Source: Ctena decussata (lineage: Eukaryota > Mollusca > Bivalvia > Lucinida > Lucinidae). Taken from it: a stretch of DNA of 64,000 nucleotides. Shown here piece after piece: positions 50,101 to 59,100 of this stretch (its first letter is position 1; the number at the start of each line of letters is the position of its first letter). The notes under the pieces were generated by a model. It was given only the letters and a program-made list of their open reading frames with translations, did no database searches and was not told where the DNA came from. The translations under genes and the position numbers were made by a program. Location of the stretch: contig OZ022502.1 of NCBI GenBank assembly GCA_963989385.1, forward strand, positions 55,781,969-55,845,968, given 5' to 3'.

Positions 50101-53100
50101 TGGCGAAAGAAAAAAATATCCAAGCGCTAACCCTGTAAAATATTTCTAGATGCGAAATAAGCGGTCGATAGAATTATCGAATTTTTCAGCCACTCACCTG
50201 TCCGGCGGCACGACAAGCGTCTATTGGAAAAATACCTATATTTAATTGGAGATGCGAGTCACTCTATATATAGGTCACTGTAAAGCTGTAATCTAATGTT
50301 CTAAAATTCAGACCGTCACAGTTTCCGATATGAAAGTACGCCATGTTTGTTTATGAAGCTTCTACGCATGCGCCAGTTTGAAAGTCGTATAGCCACTGTG
50401 CTGCATATAGTACACGCGGCGAAACGCTCCCGTGGAGACGAGCTGAAAGGTGAATATACAGAGACCAATTTTCAGGTTAGGGGAGAAACACAATTCTGAA
50501 AAAATATACCTCATTATTGGAATATATCTTGATCGAAGTAAAAAAAAAAACAAAAAAAAAAAAAACAGAAATGTAAATAAACACTTTTTAAAAATAAAAA
50601 AATTCCATTTGATAAAATCACGGCAATTTAGGCAAAGTACTTATATTCAAGTTATTTATAACATTAAATCACTGCACAATGCCCCTGAAATATAATGATA
50701 GAAAAATCAACAGTATTTGATTATCATTTTAAGAGCTTTGAATGCAAATTCACAAATATTGCTGAAACTTTTATATGGTACAGTGTCATTGACGAGTTAG
50801 AGGGTTATCATGCGAACCGAACAACCAACTAAATGTTTTGTACCACTTCAGAAACTGAGGGTGAGGTTGGGCCTGTAAAATCGATTTAAGCCCCCCAGTA
50901 ATTCATTACTGACCGTTCCAAGGCGGTAGTTCTGTTGTGGTTCTCTGTTGCCTGTTTTTGGTGTCAGAGTTTCTGTGATGTTTTACCTTATGTATGTTCT
51001 TATTATTTTTGGTTCGGTTTGGGTTGCTGAGTGGCCACCTTTTGGGAACAAGCTGCTCACTCGGTTGGCCATATGTTCTCTGTATCTTGATTATTTGTAA
51101 TCTTAGTTGTTTCCAACTATGGTTTGAGGGCTGGATTTGGATTTTGATTGTTTCAGTTCCTGGTCTTTGCATACTTTTTACTTTTATTTACATGCTGTCA
51201 TAGCACCGGGGTAAATCCTGGTACCCCACCACCAAAGATTTTCATTGTATCTGTCTTCAATACTTTTGCTATGCATCTTTGAGCGTATATTCAGCATCTC
51301 TTGCTTTAACCTACCCTGTCTGGACTCTTCCAAAGTATAAGCAGCAGGACTGCTGATTTTGTCGGCATACCAGTGAATATATACATACTTTCTTTTTATT
51401 AATTCTCGGTTCTAAATAAGTTTTGGAAACTTAGGTAGAAAGTTAAGCCATTTTAATGCCAAGATCGTTCGTACTTGCTTAAAAGGTCGTAATCTTATCA
51501 TAACCATCATGAAAATGAAAGCAAAAAAAATAAATAATCATAATAAATAAATAAAAAAAAATCCCCATTTATACTTGATTGTGTATGGCTGTCAAACGGG
51601 ATGAGCACATTACAGCACTCCAATAATCTTGATTAGCCTGATCTAAGCAAGTTTTGCGGTAAAAATTAAACTGAACCAAGTAGATGGACCTGGATAAAAT
51701 TCAGACAAGACTTAGAAAGATTTGCTCAATTATTTTATTTTTATTTTATTTTCTAATGCCAAAACAATCTTCTGGTTACAGGTATCTGTCAAATTGGAGA
51801 AAAAATCTCATACATCTACGCAATTACATAAGGAACAGTAACTCTAATTGTCAGTGAGAATGGAAAACTTGTCAAATTGTTGATTAAACAGATATTTTTC
51901 CCTTATAATATTCTTAGCAACACTTAACCTCTGCATTAAATTGTGAAACTCACTAATATGCCTTGAAGGCTTTGTTCTTGGTTTATGGCCAAGACAAAAA
52001 GAAAATAATTATGATAATTATATTCCCGGTATCCCGACCAACCACAATATTTTTATACCATACTTTTTTCCTGTGAGCGAAATATCTGACATTTTTGGTG
52101 TTCCTGCAAAATCCTGCCATAAGAAATATCTACTCCCTTTAGATATTCCTGCCAATTCTGAAGTTTCCCGCTAAAAATTACCACCATTTTCTACTCCCAT
52201 CCAATCTACCACGCCACTTCTTTCTTGGATTTCTGCTCTTTTTCTTGCTAAAAGTTCCCACTTTTTCTGATCCCTACAAATATTTCCTGCTATTTCTTTT
52301 GTTATTTAGTCATTTCTCGTCATTACTTTCGGAATACATCCGGATTCGCAATCATCTGAAATTTCCCGCCATTTCTTTATTTGTCCACATGCTTTTCCGA
52401 AGATTCGCAATTTTAAATCATCCACAATTTCCTGCCGTTTCTATCCCGCCGTAATTTCCCATCAGTTATTTTTATCATTATTTGTTTTCTTTTGGTTTCC
52501 ACCATTTCTCGTTGTTGCTAAGAGCTTTTAAATTCAAAATCTTTTCGAAAACTGAGCAACAGTAAAGACATTTTTATTTGGCGATGTCTGTTTCCTTTAA
52601 ACAATCTTCTTTCAGGTGAAAAAAGCCGTTAATTAACCTTTATGCACTACATATACTACCAAACATGTTTCATTCTGGTTCTTTAGCTCCATTCTGAACA
52701 TCAGAGTGACCTAGAAATAATGGTTTATTGTAAGTTAGATTCCCATCAATCAGATACCACTAGAAATTGCGTCATGTGATAACTAATGAAGCAGCTGCAT
52801 CTCTTTCGATTTATGAATTGATCTTTTTTCAATTGTAAAAATAGGTTCTGTATAAATGCGCCCCTCTATAAAAGTAGAAAGACAGGCAGGGATCAGGAAC
52901 TCATTCAATCAGAACCAAAAGGGAGGAAGTAAATACATATATTGTCAAAAGGTTTATGAATGGAAGACATCTACGGTAAACTAAATGAACAGCTATTTCC
53001 CAAACAAGTAAATGTAAATAAGTACGTAAAGATGTCCGTCAGCTACCATAGGAGCCTGAGATTTTTGCTAGATAGCGAAAAGGGGGAGGGACCCAGCCTA

Positions 53101-56100
53101 CCGACCCTTACTTTATATGGAAATCATATAGCAAACTGAACAAAGAAGTCTGGGAACATGAAATACACTTTTAATACGCTGTGCTGTTAAATATTAAATG
53201 ACTAATATCCATGGAAAAATCTTTATATCAAATAATTCAAATTCGAGTACAAGAAAGTTAAAATATAAAGATGTTCTTGTCCTCTTGCACAGGAACGAGA
53301 CAGGGTCGCTGGCATGTGACTCTTCACAGGCTGGATATGCATAATTAGAAGAGCAAGAAATCACTTATTTTCGGTATATCTGCAGCTAAGCATAATCATT
53401 TAGCCACATATATAGACAACCCTGATTAAATGGGTTCTGCTACTAAAGTTTATAATATTGTTTATCTACGTGAATGCTTAATTTCAAAGACACTAAAAGC
53501 CGTTGCTCTTTATTTAAGTTTTCGCCGTACACATATTCTATGCTGTATGAATTTAGTAAAAATAGAGCTCGCGACATGTGACGTCACAGGTAAACATAAT
53601 CCAGGAAAATGGCCGCTTCTACCGGCAAAACCTGATAGGGAAAAGTTTAGTGGCCTGGTATGGCTCATTTAATTTGGTTGTGCTATTAATTTATGCTGCC
53701 AAATAATGTATTTTATGTTTAAATTTTGGAAAATATATACATAATGAGCTGTTAGTGTAGGACAAACTGCTGAAACCTTCCACAGCGAATTCCTTGTGGA
53801 AGGCTAACACTTTTTTCTGCAATGGCGGTTGCACTGCGGGTATTTCAGAAAATGAAAAAACGAAAAAAACAATACCCGGAGTGCAATTTCGTTGCTCTAA
53901 CAGTTGTTCATATCAAATTCTGCAGTTCAGCTTCAGTGCCAGGGCCTGACAAATCAAAACTTGATCTACTTGTCCGGTAGACAGCTTCTGCCGGAAAAAG
54001 CAGACATACATGGGTTTTCCTTTTATAACCTATACATTTTTCTGGGCAAGTAAGAAAAAAATTTTACTTGCCCAGCAAAGATTTTAACTTATCCCGGGCA
54101 GCCGGAAAATGGATTTGTCAGGCCCTGTTCAGTGCAAATAATGCTTTAATTTCCACTCATTTTTATACCTCCATCGGGCTATATAGCTTGATCGGGCTAT
54201 ATAGCTCCATTTGAGCTTCTCCCTAACCTGACTACCACAGTCACTGACAGGCTAGGGAGAAGCTCTTTAGTTACCTTTCCAGATAGTTTGTGCTGAGTCG
54301 CCAAACTTGTTGTGGCCCGATCTCGATGGTTGGTCTCTTGCTGATTTAACATGTAGCCTTCGCGGGATGGAAGTGTCAGCCTACTAGTATGGATATTGAA
54401 TTTTGAGTCTTTTCTCTTCCACTCTGTATTAAGACGTAAAGTCTTAATAGAATTGGCACACACTGTGTTGTTTCTTAGAGAGTTCCAGGGGTTAACAACT
54501 CTTTTACAGACCCTGTTCTGATCAAATCTAGTTTTTGCCCGAGTTTCCTCCAACTTGCATTGGTGCCCACAAGTAGTAGTGTTATTGCTGGGTTGTAAAC
54601 TGATGATGATATTGACCTCCTCGTAATTGTGAAGAATCTTGAAGACCTGTATGATGTCGGCTCTTTCCCGCCTGTACATCAGTGTAGGTAATCCCAATGC
54701 TTTCAGTCTGTCTTTGTATGTTAAGTGTTGCATCCCAGAACAAGACGGGTAGCTCTGCGCTTAGACCTGTACACAGGGGCCCTCCATAGCTTCTTACATC
54801 GCACAGACTCAGATCAGCCAGGGCATCTGCCCAGCCCAGTCAGACTGAGCTAAGCGCTTAAAAGGTAACTAAGGGTCTAAGTTACCGCCATGCAGACAGC
54901 GGAGACTCTGATCAGACTGGGCAGATGCCCAGGCTGATCTGAGTATGCGTTGGGCACACAACCACTTTGTTGGTTTTCTAGTGTCGCGGCTCATATCATT
55001 GGGGTGATCCTAAGACAATTAGGTGTTGATGACCTTGACCCCATTTCAATGTCACAGGCAGACTCTGAGGGTTAAATATCACTTTAGCCCATTGGCAGAT
55101 TTTGAATTTTCAGCAAGCTTGCATAGATATTGGGACAAGCCTAAGAGTTCATTCAGTTGTAGTGACCATGAGTCCAAGGACTAAGCGTTAGATTCCTTTT
55201 GAACTTATTTTCCGTTTCAGGATATCACCAACCAGCCAAGCAAATAACTTGTATTTATAAATCATTGGGACAAGCCTAAGAGATTTGGTAACATTGACCC
55301 CAATTTCTTGACCCTATTGAGAGATTTGACCAAACTTGATAGATTATATATAATTAGGAAGAGTTAGTGCGTTGGTTCAAGGGCAAAATGCTAAGTTTTT
55401 GAAAGATATGACAATGTTGGGAATATGGCTGGGACAAGTACCCTGGTACCTGAGTTAGGGTCGGGTAAACCAATTACCCGGGTACATATATACTACCCGT
55501 TACCCGAATGCTTATTATAATGTAATGTACAATATTCTTTTTCAATAGAATTCCAAGCAAATAGAGCAAAATTTTAGGGTGACTTTCTTGTATAAACTGC
55601 AACCATATATTGGCAAGCCATTTTTGTACATTAAAAAAGGGAGATTCCTATATATTCATACCCTTCCCATGCACACATATGCAAATGCCATATACCTTAC
55701 TTATTGTTTGATCCTAACGTCTATTTTCTAGCTGCTGACATGCTCAAATTACTATGGTAACGGGTACCCGCAGGTAATAGGCACTCGGGTACCCGGGTAC
55801 AAAATCTCTACCCGTCCCAGCTCTAGTTTGGTATGCACTGTCCACCTTTTCTATCCATCTGTGCTGGAGTAGACTCTGATTATTTGTGCAAGGCAGGTGC
55901 AGCATATAGGATTCTGTGGAATTCTTGTTGGAATAATTATCATGAAGAAATTTTACAGCAATGATTGAAATTAGAAGCCTTTTGTTACAACCAGAATTTT
56001 GTACCCATTGGTTAATTACCATGCCCACAGGCTATGTACATGTATAAAGTGCATGAAAATCTATTTTAAAATCAAAGTTTAAAGGGATTTCATTGAAACT

Positions 56101-59100
56101 TGCAACAAATTGTTAAGGGATAAAGACTAAGCAGTTTTGTCTAGGCGCCCAGACTGCTAAAAATGGAACTTAACATCAAGCTGATCAACATTTTCTATCA
56201 AAACTCGGGGGCCCAGCCCAGAATTCAGGGGCCGTGGGCAACTGGGCCCTCTTAGTCTTTTTCCCTGTTGTCATAGACATATTAAGCTTCCAGTACTGAC
56301 CAAAATTTTGTCACCAAGGGTTTTTTGCCATTGGTCCAAGGCTGTGTACTTGTATAAAATCAGGTAAAAATTGATACTAAGAAAAAATTTAAATCAGAGT
56401 TGAAAGGAATTGTTCTCAAAGTTACAACAAATTTAATCATTAAAGCTTCAAAGCTGCTTGTGATGATCAAAATTTTATACCTATACCCGGGGGCTATAAA
56501 CATGTATGAAATCATATAAAAATCTATGAAATGAGAATAGATATAAATTAAACAAAAACAGGGAAATAGGTTTGCAGTAGTGGGGTATCGTGAGGTCGTT
56601 TAGAATGTGTTTATTAATGAATTCTGTCACCTATTAGCCGGGCCGCGTAGCGCAATCGGTAGGGCTCCCGACTCATAAGTCATAGGTCCTGTGTTCGAAA
56701 CCCGGTCTGGCCACATACTTTCATTTCTCCTTCCGCTGATTTAAGAAGGGCAATTGTCAGTTACTGGCGAAAATATGTGCCCTTAGTACTGGTTAACCGC
56801 TTAGGAGGTCTAAGCCTGCCCAGAAATAGTGTTGTTAGGTTAACCGACCGTCCCGACATGGTTTAGCTGTTTTCCGTGGACGTTAAGCATCAAATCAACC
56901 AACCGTATCCTATTAAATGCGTGTTCATGTTGGGATGCACCCATTTGACAAAGCATCAAAGATGACTGGCTTCCTTAAAAAAGACCAAAACATGATGTCA
57001 TTCAGAGAATATTGTAGATTTCATAGGTTTTTGAATTTTGGAAATACAGTCAACTCCTGATATCTCGAACATTGATATCTGTAAATATCTTCTTATATCA
57101 AAGAATATGTTTTCGATTTTTGTTATCCCCAGCCGAAGGCGGAGGGATATAGGTTTCTCCATGTCCGTCTGTCCGTCCATCCTTCCGTCCATCCGTCCGT
57201 CCGTCAGGAGCCATAACTAAGTAACCACTGGACCGAATTTCATGAAACTTAAATTCGGCGGGGGGAAAAAGGTTTCTCCATGTCCGTCCGTCTGTCTGTC
57301 CGTCCGTCTGTCCGTCCGGAGCCATAACTAAGTAACCACTGGACCGAATTTCATGAAACTTAAAATAAGTATATATCTCGATAACCCGCTGATGCACGTC
57401 AAGTTTCATGGGACTGGCTTCAGTAATACAGGAGTTATTGCCCTTGAATTGTTTTAAAATCAATAAAATGAACCATAACTAAGTAACCACTGGACAGAAT
57501 TTCATGAAACTTAAAATAAATATGTAACACTATAATCTGCTGATGCATGTCAGTTTTCGTCAGACTGGCTTCAGGAATGCATGAGTTATTGCCCTTGAAT
57601 TGACTTAAAATCAGTAAAATGAGCCGTAACTAAGTAACCAATTACCAAAATTGCATGAAACTTAAACTTAATATGTATCACCATAAGATGGTTATGCACA
57701 TAAAGTTTCATCAGAATGGCGTCAGAAGTTCATGAATTATTGCCCTTGAATCAATTTGAAATTGACACATTTAGCCATAACTAAGTAATCAGTGAAAAAA
57801 ATTCTATGAAACTTTTACCAAATACCCATCACCATAACACATTGATGCATCTTACGTTTTGTCGAAATCACTTCAGTTAGCAATGAGTTATTGCCCTTGA
57901 CTTGGTTTAAAATCAACCAATTATGTCATAACTAAGTAACCAATGAATGGAATTTCATCAAACTTAAAATAATTATGTATTGTCTTGACAGAGCAGTGCA
58001 CATTGAATTTGATTATAATTGCATGAGTAGTGCATGATTTAATGCCCTTGAATTGATTTAAAATCTACAAATTAGCCATAACTTAGATACTGGACTGAAC
58101 AAAATTTCTTGAAACTGAATTAAAAATGTATCATTATAGTGAAGTGATATTGAGGCAAGTGTTTAAGAACAGCTTCAGCTTATGTCTCACTAGTCCTTGA
58201 TTTGATTTACATTCCACAAGTTCAGTCCAGTGAACAAAATTATATGAAACTTTTAAGTAAACCATAATTAACGAGTCAGGGCCACTTTGGCGGGGGATAT
58301 AAATTCACCGAATTTGCTTGTTTACATTTCAACCCTTGTTATCTCAAACTACTGATATCTCAAAGTAAATTTTCTGGTACCAGAAAATTTACTTTGAGAT
58401 ATCAGTTGTTTGGGCTGAAATTTGACTTTGACGAGAGTTGACTGTACTTGGTCTTATTAGACTGGCATCAGTGAATACAAATAGCCCAACTTTGAGGCTC
58501 CTCTGCATCATGTTTGCTGAGAAATTATCTGCAAAAGCCCATATAAAAAAAAACTCTTCAAGCTCTTATACTCATGCCCCTTTTGGTACCCTGCAGTATA
58601 GCGCAACTAGTGCAAAAAGTATTTCCCAAGATTCAGTGTATAAGATATGTGTATTTCATGCTTGTACTTGTCTCAAACTGATGTACTGAATATGATTGTC
58701 CATGTTTTTCCAACATTTTTTGCGATTTTTTTTTTTTGTGACTTTCTATTTGCTCCCCTGAATGACTCAATGTGGTCTGCTTAGTCTTTCAGGAAAGAAT
58801 TTGCTTCTAGGGAAGACAATTTCTTTAGAGTTGAACCCCATTGAGAAGGGAGGCAAAAAAGGAAATGATAGAGTTGCTTTCCCTGAATGTGTACCGGTAC
58901 CCATTCTCTTAATTTGAATGGATACAGTTTTAGGAAGCTACTCTGCCATTTTCATTCTGACATCCTTCTCAAAAGGGGTCAACTGTTAACCCATTGCATT
59001 CTGGGTATTTTTTGTCGTCTGCTGAAATTGTCGTTTGCATCAAAAATCAAGAATACTTTGACAATATTGGTCTAAGTAACTCTCGTAGAAATGATGTCTA

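Noticed and set aside
53750..53905. Separate small TIR element (ctgttag...ctaacag)
   Set aside because: The matching ends are only 7 bp and no target duplication is visible; an inner hairpin exists but the boundaries are unsupported.
56641..56712. Functional tRNA-Met gene
   Set aside because: A and B boxes and a CAT loop are present, but the acceptor stem has mismatches and the sequence continues into a SINE body with a second copy elsewhere.
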